A stretch of DNA of 17,808 nt, taken from positions 1-17,808 of the forward strand of contig CAJLFL010000016.1 of assembly GCA_905205855.1 (NCBI GenBank), in the 5' to 3' direction. The translations under genes and the position numbers were made by a program. This stretch comes from an uncultured Eubacteriales bacterium. Its GTDB lineage: Bacteria > Bacillota > Clostridia > Monoglobales > Monoglobaceae. Numbering within the stretch: position 1 is the first letter of the stretch; every line of letters begins with the position of its first letter. Below are positions 6,211-13,509 of the stretch, one piece after another. The notes below the pieces were generated by a model. The model worked only from the letters and a program-made list of their open reading frames with translations. It made no database searches and had not been told where the DNA came from.

Positions 6211-6535
6211 CAGCAACAGTACACTTTTTGTACATGACTGTCATGACTAAACGAAAAAACGGGCAATGATGAGGTCTGTCTGCATCTGCTTTTTAAGGCG
6301 ACAAAAATTGCCTTAGATTTGTTCGTTTCGAGTTTCGGCATGGCAGGAGTGTACTCCTTGTACATAACTGTCACGGCTAAACAACAAAACGGGCAATGAT
6401 GAGGTCTGTCTGCATCTGCTTTTTTAAGGCGACAAAAATTGCCTTAGATTTGTTCGTTTCGAGTTTCGGCATGGCAGGAGTGTGCTTTTTGTACATGACT
6501 GTCATGGCTAAACGACAAAACGGGCAAAGATGAGG
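6211..6535. repeat. Tandem repeat array, 130/131-bp unit, about 2.5 copies
   Basis: Copies begin at 6211, 6341 and 6472. The first two are nearly identical over their second halves, apart from one extra T in a poly-T run, which explains the 130 versus 131 bp spacing. The third is partial and stops about 15 bp before the infA stop codon. Each unit has a small hairpin of the TGTAC/GTACA type, and copies 1 and 3 have the palindrome CATGACtGTCATG. The array fills most of the 615-bp rpmJ-infA spacer. No gene is seen here; 131 is not divisible by three and no frame stays open. The unit is related to that at 13951-14252. Confidence 0.9.
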
Positions 6536-6558
6536 CAATTTTTTAAGCCTTACTTTGC
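6524..6558 (-). other. Hairpin at the 3' end of infA
   Basis: GCAAAG/CTTTGC (6553-6558 with 6524-6529) and an inner AGGC/GCCT pair form a stem that embraces the infA stop codon. The downstream tract is CCCGTTTTG rather than a proper T-run. It is therefore a weak terminator or an mRNA 3'-end stabiliser at the end of the spc transcript. Confidence 0.4.
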
Positions 6559-6768
6559 ACGCCAGGTAATACGCCCCTTACTCAGGTCATACGGAGAAAT
6601 CTCAACGGTTACTTTATCTCCGGGGAGAATACGGATAAAGTGCATACGGAGCTTGCCGGAAATATGGGCAAGGATCTGATGTCCGTTTTCAAGTTCTACT
6701 TTGAACATTGCGTTGGGCAGCGCTTCGAGAACGGTACCTTCTACCTCCAAAACATCCTCTTTTGACAT
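6550..6768 (-). CDS. infA: Translation initiation factor IF-1
   Basis: IF-1 binds the A site of the 30S subunit and helps IF-2 and IF-3 select the initiator tRNA. The 72-residue protein is a single S1/OB-fold domain with the hallmark stretches M-S-K-E-D-V-L-E-V-E-G-T-V and H-I-S-G-K-L-R-M-H-F-I-R-I-L-P-G-D. It ends G-R-I-T-W-R-A-K. The ATG at 6768 is chosen because AGGAGG lies 8 nt upstream; an in-frame GTG three codons earlier directly abuts that site. It is the last gene before the repeat-filled spacer. Confidence 0.98.
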   Translation of the reverse strand: MSKEDVLEVEGTVLEALPNAMFKVELENGHQILAHISGKLRMHFIRILPGDKVTVEISPYDLSKGRITWRAK

Positions 6769-6808
6769 ACATTTCACCTCCTGTTCCGGAATTTGGGATT
6801 TTGGGATT

Positions 6809-7096
6809 TCAATTCTCTGCCGGCTCTGTCATCGAGCGCGCGGCTGTGGTCAAAGCCTTTCGTACGGAGGTGTTATTCACCTTTTCGGGAGTTTCTGAAA
6901 TCCACGCCAATCTTATTCCTGTTTTTTTTATATGCTTTAATTTTTTACGCTTTGGTTTCTGTGCTTTACGGTCTTTTCCGTTGCACAGCAATGCAAAACC
7001 GTTTTCTGTACCGATTACGGCAAAAATTTTATCCTTATCATGACCGGCAGCCGATTTTACAACGTCACCGGTCTGTATGCCGCTATTGTTAGTCAT
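6809..7096 (-). CDS. KOW-domain RNA-binding protein (L14e-like)
   Basis: A 95-residue basic protein whose N-terminal half (about 8-55) is a KOW motif: GDVVKSAAGHDKDKIFAVIG followed by the basic K-x-R-K-A-Q-K-P-K-R-K-K-L-K-H segment. Proteins of this kind (COG2163-like, related to archaeal/eukaryotic L14e) lie between map and infA in many Firmicutes. They are presumed to bind RNA or the ribosome, but I know no settled function. The ATG overlaps the end of map by 8 nt, which indicates translational coupling. The C-terminal 35 residues are polar and look less conserved. Confidence 0.88.
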   Translation of the reverse strand: MTNNSGIQTGDVVKSAAGHDKDKIFAVIGTENGFALLCNGKDRKAQKPKRKKLKHIKKTGIRLAWISETPEKVNNTSVRKALTTAARSMTEPAEN

Positions 7097-7850
7097 CTGC
7101 GCCCTCCGGCAAGGTAAGCAAAAACGGCTCTCCCTGCGTTACAAGCACACTGTTTTCGTAATGAGCCGACAGCTTGCCGTCCCTTGTATACACAGTCCAT
7201 TCATTGGAGCTTACATAATGCTCCTTTCCTCCCTGGCATACCATTGGCTCTATCGCGAGGCACATACCCGGACGTATTCTGATACCGCGCATATTGGTAA
7301 CATAGTTTGGAATCTCAGGATCCTCATGCATATCCGCCCCTACGCCGTGACCGCAATAGTTTCTCAGCACGGAATAGCCGTTTGATTCAACATACTGCTG
7401 AACCGCCGCGGAAATATCGGAAATACGATAGCCTTCCTTTACGAACGGCAGCGCCTCAAAAAAGCTTTGGCGCGTTACGTCGATAAGTCTCTGAGCCTCC
7501 GGCGAAATCCTGCCCACGCCAAAGGTGCGGCACGCATCTCCGTTATAGCCCTTATAGCAGGCGCCGACGTCTATGCTTATTATATCGCCCTCGTGCAGAA
7601 CTCTTTTTCCGGGGATACCGTGAATAATCTCGTCATTTACGCTGGCGCAGATACTGCCGGGAAATCCGCCATAACCTTTAAATGACGGAGTACATCCCTT
7701 TGATCTGATATATTTTTCCGCAGCATGGTCAAGCTCGGCGGTTGTTACTCCCGGTTTTATCACCGCTTTAACAGCCTGCAGAGCACCGAAGGTAATTTCT
7801 CCGGCAATCTTCATCTTTTCAATTTCCGATTTGGATTTAATCTTTACCAT
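7089..7850 (-). CDS. map: Type I methionine aminopeptidase
   Basis: This enzyme removes the initiator methionine from nascent proteins after deformylation, using a dinuclear metal centre. The 253-residue protein has the pita-bread fold signature with all five ligands present: D94 and D105 (in I-D-V-G-A ... N-G-D-A-C-R-T-F), H168 (G-H-G-V-G), E201 (A-I-E-P-M) and E232 (E-N-S). Substrate-contacting H77 is also present (I-I-H-G-I-P). There is no N-terminal zinc-finger extension, so it is the short type Ia form. It starts 3 nt after adk and overlaps the KOW gene by 8 nt. Confidence 0.98.
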   Translation of the reverse strand: MVKIKSKSEIEKMKIAGEITFGALQAVKAVIKPGVTTAELDHAAEKYIRSKGCTPSFKGYGGFPGSICASVNDEIIHGIPGKRVLHEGDIISIDVGACYKGYNGDACRTFGVGRISPEAQRLIDVTRQSFFEALPFVKEGYRISDISAAVQQYVESNGYSVLRNYCGHGVGADMHEDPEIPNYVTNMRGIRIRPGMCLAIEPMVCQGGKEHYVSSNEWTVYTRDGKLSAHYENSVLVTQGEPFLLTLPEGADD

Positions 7851-7853
7851 TTA

Positions 7854-8486
7854 TCAGCCCTCCAGAACGCGGAGAACCTCTGCTGTTGTTTCAGCAATTC
7901 CGGAATGTCCTTCTACAGTCTTTAAAATGCCCTTGTTTCTGTAATATGTGAGCAGCGGTTCTGTTGCACCGTGGTAAATCTGTAATCTGCTTTTTATTGT
8001 TTCCGGCTGATCGTCTGCGCGAGTCACAAGCTCTCCGCCGCATTTGTCGCAAACACCGTCAACCGCGGGCTTGTTATACAGCTTATGATAGGTTGCCGCA
8101 CATTTGCTGCATTCCAGTCTACCTGCCAGTCTTCTTATTATTTCTTCGTCCGCAACAACAATGTTCAGCACGGCGTCTATTTTGGTTCCCGACTTATCCA
8201 GCGCCTCTGCTTGTGCAGGGGTTCTCGGAAAGCCGTCAAGAATAAATCCGTTTTTGCAGTCATCCTTGCTTAAACGGTCATTCATAACCTTTATCATTAC
8301 ATCATCCGGTATGAGATTTCCGTCATCAATATAGGTCTTTGCCAGTTTGCCCAGCTCTGTTCCCTCTTTAATGTTGTGTCTTAAAATCGCACCGGTAGAA
8401 ATAGTCGGAATACCGAAATGTTCACTCAATTTCTCTGCCTGTGTTCCTTTACCGGCTCCCGGAGCCGCCAATAATATAAGTCTCAT
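7854..8486 (-). CDS. adk: Adenylate kinase with four-cysteine zinc lid
   Basis: Adk equilibrates ATP and AMP with two ADP. The chosen start (8486) gives a 210-residue long-form enzyme beginning M-R-L-I-L-L. The P-loop reads A-A-P-G-A-G-K-G-T at 7-15. The AMP-site D-G-F-P-R-T is at 84-89, and the lid carries C126, C129, C146 and C149, a structural zinc site common in Gram-positive Adk. The first P-loop position is alanine where glycine is usual. A longer in-frame start at 8537 adds 17 residues unlike the family and has no good ribosome binding site. A GGAAAGGA site about 11 nt upstream supports 8486. A 189-nt spacer separates it from secY. Confidence 0.97.
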   Translation of the reverse strand: MRLILLAAPGAGKGTQAEKLSEHFGIPTISTGAILRHNIKEGTELGKLAKTYIDDGNLIPDDVMIKVMNDRLSKDDCKNGFILDGFPRTPAQAEALDKSGTKIDAVLNIVVADEEIIRRLAGRLECSKCAATYHKLYNKPAVDGVCDKCGGELVTRADDQPETIKSRLQIYHGATEPLLTYYRNKGILKTVEGHSGIAETTAEVLRVLEG

Positions 8487-8649
8487 AAATAAACATATCC
8501 TTTCCCGGTTCGGCATAATGACCGAAACCGCACTCAAACAATCCGCATTTTACAGATTAGTTATGCAATTTGGAAAAATATTCCGTATAAACGGATAGAG
8601 CAGACCCCGTTTGTGCGGCTGCAGAAACGGTTTCTACTCCTCCGTGAAT

Positions 8650-8663
8650 CGCACAAATGTGCG
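8650..8663. other. Palindrome after secY
   Basis: CGCACA-AA-TGTGCG is a perfect inverted repeat 12 nt beyond the secY stop. Further short inverted repeats lie in the same 189-nt secY-adk spacer: TCCGT/ACGGA at about 8582-8595 and CCGTTT/AAACGG at about 8608-8631. There is no T-run, so these are probably mRNA stem-loops rather than terminators. Confidence 0.4.
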
Positions 8664-8675
8664 CTATATTAAATT

Positions 8676-9956
8676 CTATTCCAAAAATCCCTTATAATGC
8701 CTCATAAGCATCTGAGATTCAAGGCTCTTAACGGTTTCAAGGGCAACACCCACAACGATCAGCAATGAAGTACCGCCGATTGCAAAGTTTGAAATATGCA
8801 AGCCGAGGTTCATGAAGATCGGAAGAACCGCTATAAGGCCGAGGAATACTGCGCCTGCCAGAGTAATTCTGGACAGAACCTTGGATATATAATCCGTAGT
8901 AGGACGGCCCGGACGAATACCGGGGATAAATCCGCCGTTTTTCTTCATGTTGTTAGACATTTCAACCGGGTTGAACTGTATAGCAGTATAGAAGTATGTG
9001 AAGAAAATTATCAGCAGGAAATAAAGCACAGCATATACCCAAGACGTGCTTGAAAATACCCATAAGAATCCGCCCCAGAAGCCGCTGTCGCCGGCTTTTA
9101 CGCCGAAGAAGCTTGCTATTGTTCCGGGGAATGCCATAATTGACATCGCGAATATTATCGGGATAACGCCGGCAGCTGCAACCTTAATCGGAATATGGGT
9201 ACTCTGACCGCCGTACATTTTTCTGCCTACTACACGTTTAGCATACTGAACCGGAATTCTGCGCTCTGCTTCGTTCATGGCAACAACAATGCCGATAACA
9301 ACCAATGCAAGAACGAGTACGCCGATTACACCGAGCCAGTTAAGCGAACCGCTCTGAACATATGCCCAGAGAGATGTAAACATGCCCGGAAGTCTGGATA
9401 CGATACCGGCAAAGATTATCAGAGAGATACCATTGCCGACACCTTTTTCCGTAATCTGCTCACCAAGCCACATAAGAAATGCTGTACCGGCTGTAAATGT
9501 AGTTATGATTACTACTGCGCTTGCAACGCCGGGATTTGTAACAGCTCCGTAGGATTTGAGCAGGAAGTAAAGACCGAAGGCCTGTATAAGCGCAAGAACA
9601 ACAGTTCCGTAACGCATAAGCTGTGCAATCTTTTTTCTTCCGTCCTCGCCCTCTTTCTGCATACGCTCAAGAGCAGGTATAGCAACACACAAAAGTTGCA
9701 TGATAATTGATGAGTTGATGTACGGTGTAATGCTCATCGCAAAAATTGTTGCATTCTGGAACGCACCGCCGGATACCATATCAATGAAACCAAACATTGA
9801 ATTTTCGGTACTGAACAAAGCTTTCATCTGTTCAGGGTCCAAAAGGGGAACGGGAATGCATGAACCTAAACGGAAAATCACCAACATTACAAAGGTGTAA
9901 ATCAGTTTTTTTCTGAGGTCAACAATTTTCCAAGCATTTTTGATTGTTTCAACCAT
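8676..9956 (-). CDS. secY: Protein translocase subunit SecY
   Basis: SecY forms the membrane pore through which Sec-dependent proteins are exported or inserted, together with SecE, SecG and the motor SecA. The 426-residue product has the usual ten membrane segments. The first is at about 18-37, and the plug region with G-x-x-I-T-P-Y-I-N-S-S-I-type sequence is at about 65-90. The conserved cytoplasmic loop carries V-V-G-R-K-M-Y-G-G-Q-S-T-H-I-P around 240-255, and F-I-P-G-I-R-P-G-R-P-T is at about 340-350. It starts 1 nt after the rplO stop, with its ribosome binding site inside the end of rplO, so the two are probably translationally coupled. Confidence 0.99.
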   Translation of the reverse strand: MVETIKNAWKIVDLRKKLIYTFVMLVIFRLGSCIPVPLLDPEQMKALFSTENSMFGFIDMVSGGAFQNATIFAMSITPYINSSIIMQLLCVAIPALERMQKEGEDGRKKIAQLMRYGTVVLALIQAFGLYFLLKSYGAVTNPGVASAVVIITTFTAGTAFLMWLGEQITEKGVGNGISLIIFAGIVSRLPGMFTSLWAYVQSGSLNWLGVIGVLVLALVVIGIVVAMNEAERRIPVQYAKRVVGRKMYGGQSTHIPIKVAAAGVIPIIFAMSIMAFPGTIASFFGVKAGDSGFWGGFLWVFSSTSWVYAVLYFLLIIFFTYFYTAIQFNPVEMSNNMKKNGGFIPGIRPGRPTTDYISKVLSRITLAGAVFLGLIAVLPIFMNLGLHISNFAIGGTSLLIVVGVALETVKSLESQMLMRHYKGFLE

Positions 9957-9957
9957 C

Positions 9958-10398
9958 TTAGATCACCTCAACCTTTCCGCCGGCAGCCGTAATCTTTTCT
10001 TCTGCACTCTTAGAGAATCTTTTTGCCTTTACGGTCAGCTTTTTGTCAAGCTCACCGCGGCCTAAGATTACTATGCCGTCGCAAACCTTTGAAATAAGTC
10101 CGGCTTCTTTTAATACCTGAGCCGTAACCTCTGTTCCGTTTTCAAGCAAATTCAGCTTTTCTACGTTAACGGCAACATATTCCTTTGCAAAAATATTGTT
10201 AAAGCCGCGCTTAGGAAGTCTTCTGTAAATGGGCATCTGACCGCCTTCAAAACCCGGACGAACACCGCCGCCGCTGCGGGCGTTTTGACCTTTATGACCT
10301 TTACCGCTGGTCTTTCCGTTACCGCTTGCGTGACCTCTACCAACTCTGAATGACTTCTTTCTGGAGCCTTCGCTCGGAGATAATTCATGGAGTTTCAT
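9958..10398 (-). CDS. rplO: 50S ribosomal protein L15
   Basis: L15 is a late-assembly 50S protein that threads a glycine-rich arm into 23S rRNA. The 146-residue product starts M-K-L-H-E-L-S-P and has the Gly/Lys/Arg-rich arm at about 18-55 (G-R-G-H-A-S-G-N-G-K-T-S-G-K-G-H-K-G-Q). The globular C-terminal domain ends K-V-E-V-I. The ATG at 10398 lies 6 nt after GGAGGAGGTG; an in-frame upstream ATG would translate the ribosome binding site and is rejected. Unusually, 105 bp separate it from rpmD. Confidence 0.98.
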   Translation of the reverse strand: MKLHELSPSEGSRKKSFRVGRGHASGNGKTSGKGHKGQNARSGGGVRPGFEGGQMPIYRRLPKRGFNNIFAKEYVAVNVEKLNLLENGTEVTAQVLKEAGLISKVCDGIVILGRGELDKKLTVKAKRFSKSAEEKITAAGGKVEVI

Positions 10399-10436
10399 TG
10401 TGTCCACCTCCTCCTTTTTATTCAAAATTTATGAGT

Positions 10437-10501
10437 AATCCGCAGGTAATGCGGATTTGCAAAGGGCGTCTGCCCTTTGCAAAAGCCTTTTACCGAGGCT
10501 T
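10437..10501. repeat. Cluster of three perfect hairpins between rpmD and rplO
   Basis: AATCCGC/GCGGATT (10437-10457, 7-nt loop), TTTGCAAAGGGC/GCCCTTTGCAAA (10456-10483, 12-bp stem, 4-nt loop) and AAGCCT/AGGCTT (10483-10501, 7-nt loop) follow one another with overlaps of only one or two bases. None is followed by a T-run on the minus strand, so they are not standard terminators. They look like a small REP-like insertion that now lies within the polycistronic mRNA, just before the rplO ribosome binding site. Confidence 0.7.
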
Positions 10502-10503
10502 TA

Positions 10504-10683
10504 TTATTCGGATACCTCTACAAGATGCTTTACCTTGAAAATCATACCGCGAATCTGAGGAACATCGTTCTTCTCTACGGTCTGACCGATTTTCTTGAGG
10601 CCCAGTGCCTCAACCGTGGCAATCTGATCCTTTTTGCATCCGATGGTACTCTTTTTAAGTGTAACCTTTATTGTCTTAGCCAA
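10504..10683 (-). CDS. rpmD: 50S ribosomal protein L30
   Basis: A 59-residue gene that starts with TTG at 10681-10683, 7 nt after a GGAGGG site, and ends with TAA. The product begins (M)AKTIKVTLKKSTIGCKKDQ and contains the family pattern of two beta strands around helices, with A-L-G-L-K-K-I-G-Q and V-P-Q-I-R-G-M-I-F-K-V-K-H-L-V. L30 is a small 50S surface protein. It lies between rpsE and rplO as in other spc operons. Confidence 0.97.
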   Translation of the reverse strand: MAKTIKVTLKKSTIGCKKDQIATVEALGLKKIGQTVEKNDVPQIRGMIFKVKHLVEVSE

Positions 10684-10712
10684 GGATAAACCCTCCTATG
10701 CTTATAATTTGA

Positions 10713-11243
10713 TTAACCGAGGATCTCCTCCGGCTTCTTACTTCTGAGTTGGGCAACCTCCTCCAAACTCTTGAGTGATGCCAGACCCTCTATTGTTGCT
10801 GCAACAACGTTTTTCGGGTTATTGCTGCGCAGACATTTTGTACGAATATCTCTGATACCCGCCAATTCCAGTACCGCACGTGCAGGACCGCCCGCGATAA
10901 CACCGGTACCTTCAGCAGCCGGCTTTAACAGAACACGACCTGCGCCGTATTCGCCGACGATCTCGTGAGGAATGGTTGTATTAACCATAGGAACGGTGAT
11001 CATATTCTTCTTTGCGTCATCAATACCCTTACGGATTGCGTCCGGAATTTCTGCCGCTTTACCCATACCGCAGCCAACGTGACCGTTGCCGTCGCCGACA
11101 ACAACCAGAGCGCTGAAACGGAATGTACGTCCGCCCTTTACAACCTTTGCAACACGGTTAAGATGAACTACTTTTTCTTGTATATCCAGCGTATCTGCGT
11201 CAATACGCGGCTGTTTCTTTGTTCTTTCACCTTTTTCTGCCAT
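10713..11243 (-). CDS. rpsE: 30S ribosomal protein S5
   Basis: S5 contributes to mRNA entry and decoding fidelity on the solvent side of the 30S subunit. The 176-residue protein has the double-stranded-RNA-binding-like N-terminal domain (about 20-85: L-N-R-V-A-K-V-V-K-G-G-R-T-F-R-F). The C-terminal domain has G-E-Y-G-A-G-R-V-L-L-K-P-A-A-E-G-T-G-V-I-A-G-G and R-S-N-N-P-K-N-V-V. It follows rplR closely and precedes rpmD. Confidence 0.98.
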   Translation of the reverse strand: MAEKGERTKKQPRIDADTLDIQEKVVHLNRVAKVVKGGRTFRFSALVVVGDGNGHVGCGMGKAAEIPDAIRKGIDDAKKNMITVPMVNTTIPHEIVGEYGAGRVLLKPAAEGTGVIAGGPARAVLELAGIRDIRTKCLRSNNPKNVVAATIEGLASLKSLEEVAQLRSKKPEEILG

Positions 11244-11268
11244 TTACGTTTCACCTCTTTCTAAACAA

Positions 11269-11631
11269 TTAGAATTTCAAGCCGCCCTCACGAGCTGCTT
11301 CGGCAAGTTCTGCAACTCTGCCGTGGTATACATATCCGCCTCTGTCAAATACGACTTCGGTAATACCTTTTTCCGCCGCTTTCTTTGCAATCATAGCGCC
11401 AACCGCTTTTGCAGCCTCTTTGTTGCCACCGTAGTTTGCCTTTAACTCTGCATCCAGAGATGATGCGGAAACCAAAGTTTTGCCTGCCGTGTCGTCAATG
11501 ATTTGAGCGTATATGTTCTGCCGACTTCTGAACACGCAAAGTCTGGGGCACTCAGCTGTGCCGGATATCTTTTTGCGAACTCTGGCGTGTCTGGCAAGTC
11601 TTGATACATTACTGTTTATCTTCTTAATCAT
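11269..11631 (-). CDS. rplR: 50S ribosomal protein L18
   Basis: L18 binds 5S rRNA and, with L5, anchors it in the central protuberance. The 120-residue protein has the basic N-terminal arm (R-L-A-R-H-A-R-V-R-K-K-I) and C-P-R-L-C-V-F-R-S-R-Q-N-I-Y-A-Q-I-I-D-D. The C-terminal F-D-R-G-G-Y-V-Y-H-G-R-V-A segment is present. The ATG follows AGGAGGTG. It sits between rplF and rpsE in the conserved order. Confidence 0.98.
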   Translation of the reverse strand: MIKKINSNVSRLARHARVRKKISGTAECPRLCVFRSRQNIYAQIIDDTAGKTLVSASSLDAELKANYGGNKEAAKAVGAMIAKKAAEKGITEVVFDRGGYVYHGRVAELAEAAREGGLKF

Positions 11632-11655
11632 TACGTTTACACCTCCTAGCGGTTA

Positions 11656-12201
11656 TTACTTCTTAGAACCGGCCTTACCTTCCTTACGTCTGATATGTTC
11701 ATCAACGTATTTAATACCTTTGCCCTTATAAGGCTCCGGCGGTCTCTTTTCACGGACATTAGCCGCAAACTGACCAACCTTCTGCTTATCCGGACCGGAG
11801 ATAACAATCTGGTTCGGCTGAGGAACGTCGATGGTTATACCGTCAACCTCCTCCATTTCAACCTGGTGAGAATAACCAAGATTCATAACAAGCTTTTTAC
11901 CCTGCTTTGCCGCTCTGTAACCAACACCGTTGATTTCAAGCTCTTTCTTAAATCCGTCAGTTACGCCGACAACCATGTTGTGGAGCAGACTGCGGGTAAG
12001 ACCATGCAAAGATCTGTGCTCTTTATCATCAGAAGGACGCTTTACTTCAATAATATCGCCGTTCTGTTCTATCAGTATATCCTTAGGCAGCTTTTGTGCA
12101 AGCTCACCCTTAGGACCTTTTACGGTAACTTCATTGTTTTCACCGATTTTAACCGTTACGCCGGCAGGCACGGTAATCGGCATTTTTCCAATACGAGACA
12201 A
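11656..12201 (-). CDS. rplF: 50S ribosomal protein L6
   Basis: L6 binds 23S rRNA helix 97 near the factor-binding site. The 181-residue product has two tandem L6 domains and the C-terminal signature G-P-D-K-Q-K-V-G-Q-F-A-A-N-V-R, then P-E-P-Y-K-G-K-G-I-K-Y. The start is TTG at 12199-12201, about 7 nt after GGAGGA, giving the family N-terminus (M)SRIGKMPITVPAGV. A further in-frame TTG eight codons upstream would place the ribosome binding site inside the gene and is rejected. Confidence 0.97.
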   Translation of the reverse strand: MSRIGKMPITVPAGVTVKIGENNEVTVKGPKGELAQKLPKDILIEQNGDIIEVKRPSDDKEHRSLHGLTRSLLHNMVVGVTDGFKKELEINGVGYRAAKQGKKLVMNLGYSHQVEMEEVDGITIDVPQPNQIVISGPDKQKVGQFAANVREKRPPEPYKGKGIKYVDEHIRRKEGKAGSKK

Positions 12202-12218
12202 TGAACTCTCCTCCTTTC

Positions 12219-12617
12219 TTACCAAATAAATGCCAGGACTTCACCGCCTACGTTCTGACGGCGTGCCTCCTTGTCTGTCATTACTCCCTTTGAAGTAGAG
12301 ATGATTGCTATACCAAGGCCTTTAAGAACCTTAGGAAGCTCATCCTTGGAAGCATAAGATCTCAAACCGGGCTTACTTACTCTCTTTAAGCCGGTAAGAA
12401 CCTTCTGCTTGTTTTCGCCGTATTTCAGCGTGATGCGGATTACGCCCTGAATGTTATCGTCTATTATTTCAACATTCTTAACATAACCCTCTTTGAGCAG
12501 TATGTCAGCTATTGCCTTTTTCATATTAGAAGCCGGAATGTCGACAGTTGTGTGTCTGGCATTGTTGGCGTTTCTGATTCTGGTCAGCATATCTGCGATA
12601 GGATCAGTAATATGCAT
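12219..12617 (-). CDS. rpsH: 30S ribosomal protein S8
   Basis: S8 binds 16S rRNA helix 21 and organises the central domain of the 30S subunit. In E. coli it also represses the spc operon. The 132-residue protein starts MHITDPIADMLTRIRNANNA, the family signature, and ends with the conserved I-I-S-T-S-K-G-V-M-T-D-K-E-A-R-R and G-G-E-V-L-A-F-I-W. It is preceded by a 122-nt spacer with inverted repeats after rpsN. Confidence 0.98.
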   Translation of the reverse strand: MHITDPIADMLTRIRNANNARHTTVDIPASNMKKAIADILLKEGYVKNVEIIDDNIQGVIRITLKYGENKQKVLTGLKRVSKPGLRSYASKDELPKVLKGLGIAIISTSKGVMTDKEARRQNVGGEVLAFIW

Positions 12618-12657
12618 AGTTCTAACCTCCTTTTTATCGGAATCGAGAGACCGGTTT

Positions 12658-12736
12658 GGCTGTCCGCACTAAATGCAGCCACCTGTTCTCTGTTTCTCTG
12701 AATATATACCTGCACGGCAGCTTCTGCCGATGCATT
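12658..12736 (-). other. Structured rpsN-rpsH spacer with competing stems
   Basis: A hairpin CGGCAG/CTGCCG (12715-12729, 3-nt loop), extended by TGCA/TGCA with a bulged base (12711-12734), begins a few nt after the rpsN stop. GGCTG/CAGCC (12658-12662 with 12676-12680) forms a second stem nearer rpsH. AATGCA (12672-12677) could instead pair with TGCATT (12731-12736), which would disrupt both. Mutually exclusive folds ahead of rpsH would suit post-transcriptional control, but no ligand or protein site is recognised. Confidence 0.4.
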
Positions 12737-12739
12737 ATC

Positions 12740-12925
12740 TTACCAGGACGCTTTCTTTACGCCCGGAATCTGACCTTTGTAAGCGAGCTCTCTGAAGCAA
12801 ATTCTGCAAATACCGAACTTACGAAGGTAAGCATGCGGTCTGCCGCAAATTTTACATCTGTTGTATTCGCGGGTAGAATACTTTTGCTTTCTCTGCTGCT
12901 TTACGATCATAGACTTTTTAGCCAT
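12740..12925 (-). CDS. rpsN: 30S ribosomal protein S14, type Z (zinc-binding)
   Basis: The 61-residue protein is the short zinc form of S14, with ligands C24, C27, C40 and C43 in R-C-K-I-C-G-R-P and G-I-C-R-I-C-F-R-E-L-A. It ends P-G-V-K-K-A-S-W, as usual. S14 sits in the 30S head near S3 and S10 and enters late in assembly. The gene lies between rplE and rpsH; GGAGG precedes the ATG. Confidence 0.98.
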   Translation of the reverse strand: MAKKSMIVKQQRKQKYSTREYNRCKICGRPHAYLRKFGICRICFRELAYKGQIPGVKKASW

Positions 12926-12951
12926 GAGCTTTCATCCTCCTTATCCGGTAC

Positions 12952-13488
12952 TTATTTTGTAAACGGTGCACCCATCATTGTCAGAAGCTCACGCGCTTCC
13001 TCGTCGGTATGTGCTGTTGTTACAAAGATAATATCCATACCACGGATTTTGTCTATTTTATCATAATCTATCTCAGGGAAGATAAGCTGTTCTTTTATTC
13101 CCAAAGCATAGTTGCCGCGACCATCAAATGAGTTCGGGTTTATACCTCTGAAGTCACGAACGCGCGGAAGCGCCGCATTAAACAGACGGTCAACAAACTC
13201 GTACATCTTTGAGCCTCTGAGAGTAACCTTGCAGCCGATATTCATTCCTTCTCTGACTTTAAATGTTGCGACAGATTTCTTTGCCTTTGTTATAACAGCC
13301 TTCTGACCGGTTATAAGCGTCAAATCGTTTGCCGCATTCTCAACAGCCTTGGAATTTTCTCTTGCATCGCCGACGCCCATGTTGATAACAACCTTATCGA
13401 GCTTAGGAATCTGCATTACACTCTTGTAGCTGTATTTTTTCATCATAGCGTCTTTGATCTCTTTTGTATATTTTTCTTCCAGTCTCAT
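12952..13488 (-). CDS. rplE: 50S ribosomal protein L5
   Basis: L5 binds 5S rRNA and forms the bridge between the central protuberance and S13 in the 30S head. The 178-residue product shows the family stretches I-P-K-L-D-K-V-V-I-N-M-G-V-G-D-A, K-A-K-K-S-V-A-T-F-K-V-R-E-G, R-D-F-R-G-I-N and D-K-I-R-G-M-D-I. GGAGG lies about 11 nt before the ATG. It follows rplX with a 21-nt gap. Confidence 0.98.
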   Translation of the reverse strand: MRLEEKYTKEIKDAMMKKYSYKSVMQIPKLDKVVINMGVGDARENSKAVENAANDLTLITGQKAVITKAKKSVATFKVREGMNIGCKVTLRGSKMYEFVDRLFNAALPRVRDFRGINPNSFDGRGNYALGIKEQLIFPEIDYDKIDKIRGMDIIFVTTAHTDEEARELLTMMGAPFTK

Positions 13489-13509
13489 TTAAAGTGAAGC
13501 CTCCTTTCT

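Noticed and set aside
8487..8537. Longer start for adk adding 17 residues
   Set aside because: The extension has no family resemblance and no ribosome binding site; M-R-L-I-L-L is the normal N-terminus of Adk.
8487..8675. Promoter for adk within the secY-adk spacer (TTTCCA with TAAAAT at 18 bp)
   Set aside because: The -35 box is weak and other pairs have wrong spacing; evidence is too thin to list.
9195..9710. Plus-strand reading frame of 171 codons opposite secY
   Set aside because: It is antisense to a conserved gene, is rich in C/H/Y as expected from a shadow frame, and has no ribosome binding site.
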